Positions 38,101 to 47,300 of a stretch of DNA of 64,000 bases are shown in pieces. Within the stretch, counting starts at the first letter, position 1. Each line of letters starts with the position of its first letter. The stretch is from Chitinophaga sancti. Its GTDB lineage: Bacteria; Bacteroidota; Bacteroidia; Chitinophagales; Chitinophagaceae. The stretch lies in assembly GCF_034424315.1 (NCBI RefSeq), contig NZ_CP139972.1, positions 3,038,001 through 3,102,000 on the forward strand. The letters run 5' to 3'. The notes under the pieces are model-generated. The model had not been told where the DNA came from. It was given only the letters and a program-made list of their open reading frames with translations, and did no database searches. A program made the translations under genes and the position numbers.

Positions 38101-38348
38101 AGTGCATACATAGCCGCGATGTCGTTCAGACGCAGCTTGCTTGTACCATTTTCCTGCTTTTTAGCAGAAAAATATTGTACCAGCTGCGCCTTATTATCTT
38201 TGATAAAAGTAGAGATATACGGGTTTTGCTTTATGTGCAACAGCTCTTCGGGTCTCAATTTTCCATTACTACCTGATAATAACAGATCTCCATTCTTTTC
38301 CTTTAATGACAGCCCTAGCTGTTCGAGCTCTTTTATAAACGTTTCCAT
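26118..38348 (-). CDS. NRPS-C: docking-C-A(Gly)-T-C-A(Asn)-T-E-C-A(beta-Ala)-T-C
   Basis: The 4076-residue protein has, in order: a TubC-like N-terminal docking domain (1-60); C (78-490, HHILWDG, SPLQ type expected after an epimerase); A (525-1020); T (~1060, LGGHS); C (1120-1555, HHISADD); A (1585-2065); T (~2110, LGGDS); E (2155-2605, HHLSVDG, EGHGRE); C (2633-3050, YHIILDG, SPLQ type); A (3090-3555); T (~3605, LGGNS); terminal C-like domain (3655-4065, HHALTDD). Specificity residues read by eye are DILQLGMIW (Gly), DLTKIGEIG (Asn), and VDWVTSIAD, which lacks the usual Asp235 and matches the beta-alanine type. Predicted segment: Gly, D-Asn, beta-Ala. The docking domain and the SPLQ-type first C suit direct transfer from the E domain ending NRPS-B, whose gene is 6 bases upstream. 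No thioesterase follows. Confidence 0.95.
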   Translation of the reverse strand: METFIKELEQLGLSLKEKNGDLLLSGSNGKLRPEELLHIKQNPYISTFIKDNKAQLVQYFSAKKQENGTSKLRLNDIAAMYALSPLQEGMLFHSLYDNKTTTYITQFSVDFPEGLDVAAFEQSWKFVVRNHTILRTAFIHDKVSIPLQCVYKDVTLPFAVLDYSHLSKQEQENQYSALLLEDQHKGFDFDKPPLTRVTLVKMDEIAMRMIWTKHHILWDGWSGQVIISEVLSAYKAYVNGEQPAERPVDQYEDYIKFISSIDPYKEKQFWKEYLAGFEEPALLPFTANTGDRNKGVGTFREQTLALGETWTSRIEQYVQSAHITVSTFIQGIWAILLSKYSGKDDIVFGVTVSGRPAETKYDNKVGLYINTLPFRARFIPDLRISDWLMDSQRMHVKAREYQYASLTNIRKWNKLSGDIFDSILVFRNYPLMGGGGSRERTLAIGNVQVEENNNYLLSIEVNLNSRITVDFKYNTALLATADVEMIKGHFEHALKQVIETPDARLSDINILTPAEEQYLLVDLNATAKAYPQGKTFVQLFEAQAQQTPDRPALTFGGKSLTYKELNESANRLARYLQKKGAGPGTLVGICLDRSHDMLIGLLSILKTGAAYIPIDPEYPADRISYMLSDSAAPLVMSTSSLQALLGIEERRLVLLDTLQSAIAAEAADDLIALAAPEDLAYVIYTSGSTGRPKGVMIEHKALVNFLCAMTAQLRFSADNSLLAVTTFCFDISYLELYMPLLTGGRVIMASREVAMDGFLLQEMLDNERPTHMQATPATWQLLLDSGWRNKEEIVILSGGEAIKDALKESLVALGGREVWNMFGPTETTIWSTMKQLYSGEAVVIGRPIHNTQVYIVDKYMQLVPAGVKGELCISGDGVARGYLNRHELTAEKFISNSFGQGRLYRTGDLAKWREDGHLVYLDRMDNQVKIRGYRIELGEIENVLQQSAMVGRNAVVAKEDSTGAQRLIAYVVPVDNYDKKQLQAYLSTRLPAYMIPSLWIEVDEMPLTANGKINRSALPVPDVVKLNAADYVAPRNETEVIMVNLWQDLLHIGQIGIYDNFFELGGHSLLAMRVIAALRKHLQVEVSLKELFTNPTVASLSAIIEGKNKSMLLPQGISPAARGTRIPLSYSQERLWFIDQLGGSVNYHIPYVRKFGRSINIAHLRAALHAIVNRHEALRTVIREEGGIAYQEILPQNSWVFHYEKLQDNGEEAFQLQLQEAINTPFDLAKDHPFRAVLFERNVTNDYVLVLVLHHISADDWSANILGQELTELYNAASADRLPLLKPLEIQYADYAIWQREQVLGDKLAYWEKKLAQLPNLDIPLDFARPAIQSTRGGAVKFDLDEQLVKELHELCRQEGVTLFMLLLSAFKLLLYKYTGQPDLCVGSPVANRQMKELEPLIGYFLNALALRTEVNSGESFSKLLSDVKETVLEAYQHQEVPFEKIVQRVVKERNVTNTPLFQVWFDLHSTAGIQQARKDRPGGVTLLDFDVDVLSQDRKSKFDLEWIVKEDEYGIHFRLGYCSDLFMASTIERMKGHYCQLLSAIVRNPHQPMATLQMLTSRESHQILADFNATTVADDRNTDIISRFEAQEANHPDHIALVCGRERLTYQELYDKVAQLACHLQVNYSLQPDDLVGVMMDRSIWAIISILGILKAGGAYVPIEIDYPIERKSFIIKDTGLKLLIIESASMFDVLELEVPVLSIDIQLETFEQTTAVKKTIAGLHDLVYVIYTSGSTGNPKGVMIEHNSLLNYLNYSLESYHIEGTPFNFPLFTALSFDLTQTSIFLTLLTGGTLYIENSREPGEVLPRIFQHTALNSIKLTPSHIRLLEGQQFSSTIQCAIVGGEALHAYHIRILKQLNPYMVIYNEYGPTETTIGSSVQEISDADTPVTIGSPLWNTAMYILDADKNLVPVGSSGELYIGGAGLARGYLKRPALTAEKFIANPFGEGRLYKTGDLGKWLPDGSILYLGRIDDQVKIRGHRIELGEIIAVLNSCSKVEQATVLARADADGNRKLVAYIVPVGAYDKEAIREYLKNILPDYMVPALMVEMTALPMTHNGKIDQKALPDPEVASLATQPYVAPRNEIEYKLAEIWQGLLKVGQVGIHDNFFELGGDSIISIQVVSRCNSQGMSLHPQDIFDRQTIALLAERVNEQAAGIAAEQGMLSGEADLLPIQQWFFETVQTHPSHFNQSRLLSIDKSVKGDQIAAVMHALLAYHDALRAGYRKEGEKWLQYFGDMQECFEEVILEPSAEDITTICNRWQQRLDIHTGKVIRAVLIKTPDNESHNRLLIAIHHLSVDGVSWRILLNHFQSALQQVMNGVAIAFGSKSSSVREWVEALKTLVTTHAITSQLPYWKSIAAAYQPLPAAPETAVFADRKTYSVSLDGELTRYLLQDVNRAYHTEINDILLSALAQALLSWSGQSQVVIGMEGHGREFISRELDLSNTVGWFTSMYPVQLLADKSLSIGEHISSVKERLRQVPQKGLGYGLLRYLHPDNEVRESLSGQHWDLVFNYLGQSDNVIDKEELIQGAAESAGENISAAYVLRNKIEVNSIIKGGMLVLYWNYAASQFEEANIAALASAYISQLQELIRHCIGVPQRVYTPSDYGLAPAVGFQELNKFLKTTDQEHLSDIYPLSPLQKGMLFHYLYNRKGRSFMEQLRLDFPEGLDIPAFKASWQHIINKHSILRTGFVADVLSIPVQCVYDKVTLPVTEIDYSHLPSAEQETSVAAFLEEDLQREFDLERPPLMRITLIKLSASVYKMVWTHYHIILDGWSNAVLIRELLEAYTGFVNGKRVVGIEEDRYADYIRYISAGDEHEATVFWKNYLSGYHEKTFLPFAENLPDRNKRDGKVNYSRMAIDEQMTEQIRQYCQQQQITVNTLVQGAWSLLLHWYTGLSDVAFGVVVSGRPSDLKDAENRVGLYINSLPLRTVIPKAQSVGEWLRELQQGHTTARKYQYTSLNDIQHWTELKGDLFDSILIFENYPKSTQVPEGLPLKTGRKELNEQTNYLLTIMVNLYDKLVFNFSYNSELLQGHWVEMIKDHFRHTLENIIREGSSPVADISIVTKEERQWLLASHEENKFACPTDKNVIALFETQASQTPESIALVFEGQTFTYQEINERANRLAAYLQQIYQMKAGDLVGIRLDQGEKLVMAILGVLKTGAVYVPMDEETPQERVNYIMDDARCRHLLDAGNIEAALAYEGVYTPAGPVEDMLAVIYTSGSTGTPKGTCISHSNLLNRLYWMWQEYPFEAHEVSSMKTSVSFVDHLWELFGPLLKGISLVIFRKRAVLDIDGFISSLYEHKVSRIVLVPSLLKEMLLNKKAYLLKDLKYWTCSGEELPDTLINNFFNLFGENTLLNIYGSTEVTADATCYALSKGDQSPKGCIGKPIYNTAVYILSDSLALLPPGITGELCVSGAGVSAGYLHRPDLTGERFIDHPFEKGEKLYLTGDLARWLPDGNIAYMGRKDSQVKIRGNRVELKEIEQALLRKKEMVNQAVVITKEVGGEKVIVAYVVAADILDKVALKAFLETTLPVYMLPAYIVELEQIPLTYSGKVNKRALPEVEDKDLVRKTYKAPQNSIERLLADIWQDVLGVARIGISDNFYELGGNSLRSVHIVARLKQAHFHVDVVRILKHPTIETLAPFVTHLDGVAEVNIGNEAFELTGNQLAYFRDNEYRHAVGIFSLELHPFNQQQWLQVMEQACKEMEILRMKIYVVDGILKQSPLPISAIEPDVTFLEVDDLHDVKTIKKVQERPLNLGQGNGIRSCVCYKGEKAIAYVMIHHALTDDASNRLLRNWLHGRYHNSNRIVIDPVEHRRFAALQRLFLQSNAAQEQLQYWRSTLTPLLGEQSIYPEPAHTLDFECRILHDDYLDTLQFCRINNITPGSFILSLALLDQYFLQGGRKEFIVNTIVNIRENEQGIGQFSNVLPLGITIDSNASLSDVFRQIHQVHLDGRAHGQVPYDSIEKALGTDLQQYVFAAYNYRDLPGIPMPSPNEAQKENGKKEYPVDIRCDNYGDGMVIKISMNNRAYYRNGSSVNMLTALLRTTLKQPMLPLSVYYSPQDTALNEQAQGSDH
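26150..27380 (-). other. terminal condensation-like domain of NRPS-C
   Basis: After the last carrier domain (LGGNS) come about 410 residues with a condensation-family pattern: ELTGNQLAYF, IAYVMIHHALTDDAS, TPGSFILSLALL, FIVNTIVNIREN, GQFSNVLPLGITI. The active site is HHALTDD, retaining both His and the Asp but with Asp replacing the final Gly. It could be a release/cyclising condensation domain or pass the chain on to NRPS-D. It is divergent from the other C domains in this window. Confidence 0.7.
27680..29080 (-). other. adenylation domain with beta-alanine-like code
   Basis: The third A domain of NRPS-C reads SFVDHLWEL at the A4 region, so Asp sits at position 236 and Val at 235, where alpha-amino acid domains keep Asp235. 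The other code positions are V278, T299, S301, I322, A330, D331. The A5 motif is IYGSTE instead of YGPTE. The pattern VDWVxSxAD is the one reported for beta-alanine-activating domains, and a PanP-like aspartate decarboxylase lies in the same operon. Confidence 0.72.
38170..38348 (-). other. TubC-like N-terminal docking domain of NRPS-C
   Basis: Residues 1-60 of NRPS-C (METFIKELEQLGLSL, then DLLLSG, LRPEELLHIKQN, IKDNKAQLVQYF) have the helix-strand-strand-helix pattern of TubC-type docking domains, which bind the C-terminus of the preceding synthetase. This supports transfer from NRPS-B to NRPS-C. Confidence 0.8.
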
Positions 38349-38354
38349 CGTGCA

Positions 38355-41300
38355 TTAAAATTTAATGATGCCTTCATCGTCGGCTACCTGATCTAAACCC
38401 AGCAGCTCATCCAGCTCCTTATAATCCAGTTTGCCATTGAGACCAAAATCTGCCGGGGTCACTGCTTTCTCTTTTTGGGTTGTACAATGGTCTATGAGTT
38501 CCCTGAGGTGATGCATGTATTCCCGTACTAACCGGGTGACCGTTTCGCCCTGGAATTGTTCAGGAGAATAGCTCCAGGAAAGGCTGAACACATCAGCGGC
38601 AATGCCAGCTTTCAGTACAAACTTTTCTCTCGTGAAATAATCAGGATCAATATGCTCTCCGGATGGCTCAGTAGCAGCTTCAAACCAGCTACCTGCATTG
38701 ATCACATTGTCCATCTGTCCCAGGTAGTTAAAAACAATGTCCCAACAGTTGGATCGGAGACTGTGTCTGATAGCAGGCTCAGGGTGCAGGTAACGCAGTG
38801 CCCCAAATCCCATCCCCTTATCAGGAATATTACGCAGCTGCTCTTTTACGGATTTGATCGTATTGCCTATGCTGTCATCGTCGGCTATTTCGAGCAATAC
38901 AGGATATTTATTGGTAAACCATCCTACTGTATTGGTGATATCAATACCCGGGAATATATTTTCTCTTCCATGGCCTTCCAGACCAATAATAACCTGAGGA
39001 TTTTTCCGCCAGCTACTGATGGTCATACCCAGGGCACAGAGAAGAATATCATTGATATCTGTATTATATGCGAAATTTGTTTCTTTCAGCAATCGCGCTG
39101 TATATTCAGGACTCAGGCGCATATCTATAGCGACCAGCTCACTTCGTCTGGAGAGATGGCCATTTAATGCAGAGGACAACGGCTGATGGCTATTGCTTAC
39201 TTTCTGCCAGTAATCCTTTTGTGTAAGCACCTGTTCTGTCTGCGCATAATCCGTCAGGGCATTCACCCATTCACGGTAGGAGCTGGTCTTCAATCCAAGG
39301 TCCAATTCCTCAGTTGCAGAATATGCATCCAGCAAGCTTTGCATTTCATCGATCAGGATCCTCCATGAAACACCATCTACTACGAGGTGGTGTGCTACTA
39401 TGAATAAGCGGTCTGACGGCTCCGTATGTGGGGTGCGGAACAATATAAACCGGATCAATGCACCTGCTGTAATACTAAACTCTCTCTGCACCACGCGACA
39501 GGCTGTTGTAATTTCCTCCAGCTGGCTCAGCTCCATTATTTCCAGCTTCCCTTTTGTAGGGCCATAGGTTTGTTCTTTCCCATCATAATAAAACCTTAAT
39601 GCATCGTGCCGATCCACCAGTACTTTGATGGCCCGCCCAAGGTCTTCCTGGCGAATAGCTTTATTGACCTGCAGCAAAACGGCCTGATTAAAATGAGAAG
39701 GATTCGGTTGTTCCTGCTCAAAGAACCATTGCTGAATAGGTGAGAGCAAAGCGGAGCCCGTCAGCAGGCCTTGCTCTGCTACTACGGTAGCTGTATTATT
39801 TTGTTCAATTAAGAGGGCCAGTGCAGTGATGGTCTGATGATCAAACAAATCCTGTACCTGTAGTTGATAGCCTTTTCGTTTGGCTTTGCTGACTACCTGT
39901 ATTACGATTATAGAATCTCCTCCCAGCTCAAAGAAGTTATCGTTCACACCTATCTTATCTGCTTTCAGGAGCGATTCCCATATGGTCACCAGCTCTTCTT
40001 CCACTTTATTACGAGGTGCCAGATATGTTTTACCCCGAACAGTATCACCCGCAATATCCGGTAAAGCTTTACGGTCTATTTTCCCATTCGGTGTCAATGG
40101 CATTTCCTCCAGCTCCATCATCAGGGATGGGATCATATAATCTGGCAGTACCGATTGCAGGTATTTCACTATACCTTCTTTATCAAAGGTACCCTCAGGT
40201 ACGACATATGCTACCAGACGGTCTTCCCGGAACACCACTGCACACTGGCGTACCAGATCCGATGCTGACAATACTACCGCCACTTCTCCGGGCTCTACAC
40301 GATAACCTCGTATCTTCACCTGATCATCTATCCGACCTAAAAAGAAGATCTCGCCTTCGGCATTTCTGCGTACCAGATCGCCAGTTCTATACAAGCGTCC
40401 CTGACCGAATGGATTGCTAATAAACTTTTCTGCTGTCAGGTCCTCACGATTCAGATAACCAGGAGAAATACCATCACCTCCTAATAACAGCTCTCCCGGT
40501 ACCCCAATAGGACAAAGCCTCATGAAGCCGTTTACAATATAGGCTGTCGTATGGGAGAAAGGCTGTCCAATAGGTACACTGTCGTAAGTTCTGGATGGAT
40601 CAATTCGATGTAATAACTTTCCGATAGTAGCCTCCGTCGGACCATAGTGATTGATGATCTGCAACGCAGGATGAATAGCCTTTATCTTTTCTATTACCCC
40701 TGATGATAATGCTTCACCTCCAAAGATGATAGTCCGGGCAGGTAATAATAATCCCCTTTCTGATTCCAGTGCACTCCAGTAAGAGGGCACCAGCTTTATA
40801 CAATCAATGGAATGCCTGGCGAAATAATCATGTACCACTGCTGCATTCATTAAAGACGTTTTTGGCAACAGATGCAGCACACTGCCACTCAGTAATGCGC
40901 CAAATAAAACAGTATTTCCAAGGTCTGCCGACAAGGCGGACATTAAGGCAAAAGACCTGTTTTCATCAATACCTGTCCGTGCCTGCAAACCGAAATAATA
41001 ATCAACAATATTCCTGTGAGTGATCTTAACACCCTTTGGCTGTCCGGTAGTACCGGAAGTATATATCACATAGGCAAGGTCCTCTCCCCCTGGCTGTTCA
41101 AGACCCCCTGCTACTGTTGTTGTTTCCTCAAACTGAATATCTATCGAAAACACAGGTACAGACAGGTCCATCACATCAAACAAACTCTCCGACACAATAA
41201 TCAACGTCTTCATGCCCGTATCATTCACTATAAACGCCTTCCTGTCCTGTGGCAATCCTCCATCAACTGGCACATATGCTGCGCCTGCCTTCAATATACC

Positions 41301-44300
41301 CAGGATCGACACGATATACCAGCTGGAAGTTTCCATTAATATACCCACCCGATCACCCGCTGACAAATCATAGGTCTGTTTCAGATAACGCCCCAAACAA
41401 TTCGCCTTTTCATCAAGCTCACTGTAGCTCAACGTTATATTTCCAAACACTACAGCAGTGGCATCCGGAGTCTTTTCCACCTGTTCTTCAAACAGGGTCA
41501 GGATATTGCAGGCTGCAGCCTTTTCCATCCATGGCAATACCTGCTCCTGTAATAACAGCTGTTCTTCTGCCGGATCCAGTATATTCAATGCATGGATCGC
41601 CTGCATATGATTGTTTACCACACCTTGTAATAGCATCTCATAATGTGATTGCATGCGTGCGATAGTGGCCGGCAGGAAAAGATCCCTGCAATAGTTTATG
41701 GTAACAGCAATACCCAATGCTGTCTCCTGAACAAAGAAGGTCAGGTCGAATTTGGCAATTACATTATGCTGTGGAAGGGGTTGGATGCTCACATCTCCTA
41801 AACTGTGAATGGATATATCTTCATTATTATTCAGTACGAACAATGCCTGGAAGATAGAGCTACGGCTTTTATCACGCACATTTTCTACAGCATCTACGAC
41901 CTTCTCAAAAGGAACAGTGATGTGCTCATACGCCGATAAAGTAGTATTCTTCACACGTGCCAGCAGATCCGTAAATGAGGGGTCTCCAGCAAGGTCTGTT
42001 CTTAGTGCCAGCGTATTTACAAAAAATCCTATCAGCGGTTCTATTTCCTGTTGTGGCCTGTGGGCGACTGTAGTGCCCACACAGATATCTGTCTGCCCGC
42101 TATACCGGTATAGCAATATTTTATATACAGAAAGCAACAGCATAAACATGGACACGCCCTGCTGCTGTGCCAGTAACTGCAACTGCTCACTCAGGCCCTT
42201 AGCGATCATGAAACTATGATCGGCTCCTTTTGTGCTTTGTAATACAGGACGGGGAAAATCAAGCGGCAGATGCAATGGAGCCAGTTCCTGTAATTGTTCT
42301 TTCCAGAAGGACAGCTGTGCATCCAGCAATTCTCCGGACAAATATGCCCGTTGCCATAATGTATAATCTGCATACTGAAGAGGTAACACTGGCAATTGAG
42401 AAACGCGTTTCTCTTTGCCTGCACAATACAATTCCGTGAGCTCATTCACGATCAGCGATACAGACCATCCATCTGAAGCAATGTGATGCCTTACCAGTAC
42501 CAACAAATAATCATCCAGCCCCAATTGCAACAAACGGGCGCGGATCATATGATCAGTAGAAAGATTAAAAGGTCTGGCTATCTCCTGCTCTATCAAGGCG
42601 GGCAGCTCATCCTCTGTAGCGGTGCCCACATCCAGTTTCCAGCCATCTTTGTCAAGTATTTCCTGATAACCGATGCCTTCCTCTTCCTTGAATACAGTGC
42701 GCAACGATTCATGGCGATTGACGATTTCCCTGAATGCTGATTCTAACAATGGTTTATCCAATGCCCCATTCAACCTGAACATGGAAGGCATATGATAATG
42801 GGTACTTCCCCTCAGCTGATCAATAAACCACAGCCTTTCCTGTGCATATGAAAGCGGGATCCGGGCTGGTCTTTCCTGCCTGATTAACGGTGGCAGCAAA
42901 GTACGCTGACCTTGTTTTCCTATAAAATCTGCCAGTGAGGCAATAGTGACATATTCAAAGAGATCCGTAATAGCGATCTCCATGCCCAGCTTTTTCCGGA
43001 TAGCCGACAGCACTCTGATGGCCAACAACGAATGTCCTCCAAGATCAAAGAAGTTGTCATACACACCAATCGTATCTTTTTCCAGCAGCGATTCCCATAT
43101 TACCACCAGCTCTTCTTCAATCTGATTGCGAGGTGCTGTATAGGTAGTGCTACGATCTGTAGCACCAGCAATGTCGGGTAAAGCTTTACGGTTTATTTTC
43201 CCATTCGGTGTCAATGGCATTTCGGCCAGCTCCATCATTAGAGACGGGATCATATAATCGGGCAGCGCCGATTGCAGATATTTTACTATACCATCCTTAT
43301 CATAGGCGCCCTCAGGTACGATATAGGCAGCCAGACGCTCTTCCTGTACGACCACCGTACACTGGCGTACCAGCTCCGATGCAGACAATACCACTGCCAC
43401 CTCTCCGGGTTCTACACGATAACCACGGATCTTCACCTGATCATCTATTCTTCCTAAAAAGAAGATCTCTCCAGCCTCATTTCTGCGTACCAGATCCCCT
43501 GTTCTATACAATCGGCCCTGTCCAAAAGGATTACTGATAAAGCTTTCTGCTGTCAGTGCCTCCCGGTGCAGATAACCAGGAGAGATACCATCACCTCCTA
43601 TCAAAAGCTCTCCCGGAACGCCAACAGGACAAAGCCCCATGGATCCATTTACAATATATGTTGTAGTATGGGAGAAAGGCTTCCCTATAGGTACGCTGTC
43701 ATAGGACCGGGATGAATCTATACGATGCAATAATTTCCCGATAGTGGTTTCTGTCGGTCCATAGTGATTGATGATCTGTAATGCAGGAGCGGCCCTCCTG
43801 ATCTTTTCTACCACCGCCGGTGATAATGCCTCACCACCAAAGATGATGGTCCGGGCAGGTAATAATAACCCCCTGTCGGATTCCAGCGCACTCCAATGTG
43901 AAGGCACAATTTTAATACAATCAATGGTATGCTTTTCAAAATAATCATGCAGCACATCGGCATTCATTAAGTATGCCTTAGGCAGCAGATGGAGCTCCCC
44001 ACCACTCAATAATGATCCAAATAAAACAGTATTTCCAAGGTCTGCAGACAAAGCAGACATCAAAGCAAAAGATCTGTTCTCTGCAACACCTATATGTGCC
44101 TCCAGGCCAAAATAATAATCAGTAATATTCCGATTAGTGATCTTTACTCCTTTAGGCTGACCAGTAGTGCCAGAGGTATAGATCACATAAGCCAGATCAC
44201 TCATGGTCGCTCCCGGGCCGTCTGTTATTCCGGACACCGCTTCTTCCAGCTGCAGATCTATTGAAAAGACAGGCGCATTTACATCCATCACTTCAAACAA

Positions 44301-47300
44301 ATGCTCTGATAAAATAATCAGCACCTTCACCCCTGTATCCTGTATAATAAAATTCCGGCGATCGGGAGGCAGGCTAATATCAATAGGTACATATGCTGCC
44401 CCTGTTTTGAGAATGCCTAATATCGATACCAAATACCAGTCAGCCGTATCCATCATAATACCTGCCAGATCATTTAGACCCAGCTGATAGTTATTTCGGA
44501 GATGACAGGCAAGTCTGTCTGCCTGTTCATTTAGCGCCTGATAGCTCCATTGCTGCTTTCCATACACTAGTGCTGTTGCAGCTGGTGTACGTACTACCTG
44601 ATCTTCAAATAAGCTGATAACAGTACGATTGCCTGCATACTCATGCGGAACAGGCATGACGGGAGATAACAATTCTTCCTGCTCACCGGATCGTAATAAC
44701 TGCAATGACATGATCTGTTGACCGCGATCCCTTACAACCGCCGACAGCAAGGTTTCATAATGCCCCTTCATGCGCTCAATCGTCTGGGGCAGGAACAGAT
44801 CACTACAATAGTTAATAGTAATAGCAATACCTTCAGCTGTTTCCCTGGCGAAGAAGGTAAGATCAAATTTTGCGATCTCATGCTGCAACAAAACAGGGAT
44901 CACACGCAGGTCTCCCAGCGAATGCACACTAGCATCTTCATTATTATTCAGCACAAACAGTACCTGAAACAATGAGCTACGGCTTTTATCACGATCCTTT
45001 TCTACTGCATCTACCACTTTTTCAAATGGCACGGCAATATGATCATATGCTGCAAGTGTATTACGCTTCACCTGGGCCAGGAGGTCTGTAAATGCAGGAT
45101 TCCCATCAAGATCACTACGAAGCGCTACAGCATTTACAAAAAATCCGATCATCGCTTCCATTTCCTGCTGAGGCCTGTGAGCGATGGTGGTACCTACACA
45201 AATATCCGTTTGCCTGCTATATTGATATAACAACACTTTATATACAGACAGCAGCAGCATAAAGAGCGTCACGCCCTCTTCTGCAGCCAGTTCCTGCAAT
45301 TGCCTGCTTACCTGGCTATCAACGATAAAACTTAGGCGTGCGCCTTTTGTACTTTGTATAGGAGGTCTTGTAAAGTCTGTAGGCAGGTGAAGCGGTGTCA
45401 ACTCTGTAAGCGTCTCTTTCCAGTAATCCAGCTGTTGGGCCAGGATATCTCCACTCATATGCCTTCGTTGCCAGATCGCGTAGTCGGCATATTGAAAATC
45501 CAATAGTGGCAGTTCTTGCTTACCACTATAGAGTGAGAGGAATTCCTGTACGATCAGCGCCTCAGACCAACCATCCGCAGCAATATGGTGCATCACCAGT
45601 ATCAATAAATGCTCCTGCTCAGTGATTTTTAATAAAGTAACTCTGAGCATATGATCACAGGAAAGATGGAATGGGCGGGTCACTTCGGCTGTAATGAATG
45701 GCTCCAGTTCTTCTTCTGCCAGTGATGCATCTATATAATTGATATGCCAGCCATCCAACGCCAGCACTTCCTGGTAAGGTATCCCTTCTTCTTCCTTAAA
45801 AACAGTCCGCAGTGGTTCGTGGCGGTTGATGATCTGCCTGAAACAGTCTTCCAGCAGGTTCACATTCAAATGACCCTCCAGTCTGAAAACGGACGGCATA
45901 TGATAATGAGCACTTCCCATCAGCCGGTCTATGAACCATAAACGTTCCTGAGAGAATGATAAAGGGATATGTGCAGACCGTTCTTTCCTAACTACCTGTG
46001 GCAATAAAGGCTGTGCCGTTCTGCCCTGCACCAGTGCTGAAAGATCCCTGATGGTCGGGCTGGTAAAAAGATCTTTTACCGCCAGATCAGCATTCATCTC
46101 TTTCCTGATCCCGGATATTAATCGCATGGCGAGCAGTGAATGCCCACCCATGTCAAAAAAGTTATCGTCTATCCCTACTTTGCTGATATGAAATACTTCC
46201 TGCCAAATCTGCGCGATCCCGATCTCTACAAGAGTAGTAGGCGCAATATATACAGTTTGATTTTTGCTATGATATAAGAATGGGTCTGGCAACTTTCCCG
46301 GATCCAGCTTCCCATTTGCGGTAAGGGGAATTTCTTTTACAGGGATGAAAAAACCTGGTATCATATACTCTGGCAGGCGGGTGTGCAAATACTGTTTCAG
46401 CACATCTGCAGGGAATGTTTCGCTGGCTGTATAGTAAGCAGCAATATGCTTTTCTGCTGCCTGATCTTGCTTTACGACCACGATGACCTGCCCTATACCT
46501 TCATATTTTGCCAATTGCACCTGAATCTCTCCCAATTCGATACGGTTGCCTCTTATCTTAACCTGATCGTCCATCCTTCCCTGGTATTTCATATTCCCAT
46601 CAGGAAGCAGGCATCCCAGGTCTCCGGTACGATAATATCTTTTAGGGCCAAAGAAATCCAGTGTTACAAACTTCTCAGCTGTCAGCTGCTCCTGCTTCCA
46701 ATATCCCTGTGCCACCCCCCTACCAGCGATATACAGCTCTCCCGATACGCCAACAGGCAATAATTCCTGCCGCTCATTCAGCACCAGTACCTCCATATTC
46801 GCAATAGGCCTTCCTATCAGTATCAGCTGCTCATCAGGAGCGATTTCCTTTACAATGCAGCCTACAGTTGCTTCGGTAGGTCCATACTCATTATAGATCT
46901 TAATACCGGGAGCGATCCTTCTCAGGGTAGCTACCTGAGAGGGAAGCAATTCCTCCCCTCCTACAATAGCACATTGAATATTCGAATGCGACACCTCTAC
47001 ATCTGCCAACAATGAAATATGTGTAGGGGTTAATTTTATGGCATTAATGGCATTAGCTGGCGAAAAACAATACTGTAATTGTTCTATCAGACTCAGTTCG
47101 CTATCAGGACAGAAAAGCGTATGTCCTCTGCTAAGCGTAGTGAAAATAGAAGTAATCGTAAGGTCGAAACTAAGGTTGGTTAACAAAGGAAAATTACCTT
47201 CTTCCCCACCCCTGAAATAATAACCATTCGCCCAATGGATATAATTTGACAAATGCTTATGCAGCAGATGACAGCCTTTGGGCTTGCCGGTGGTACCAGA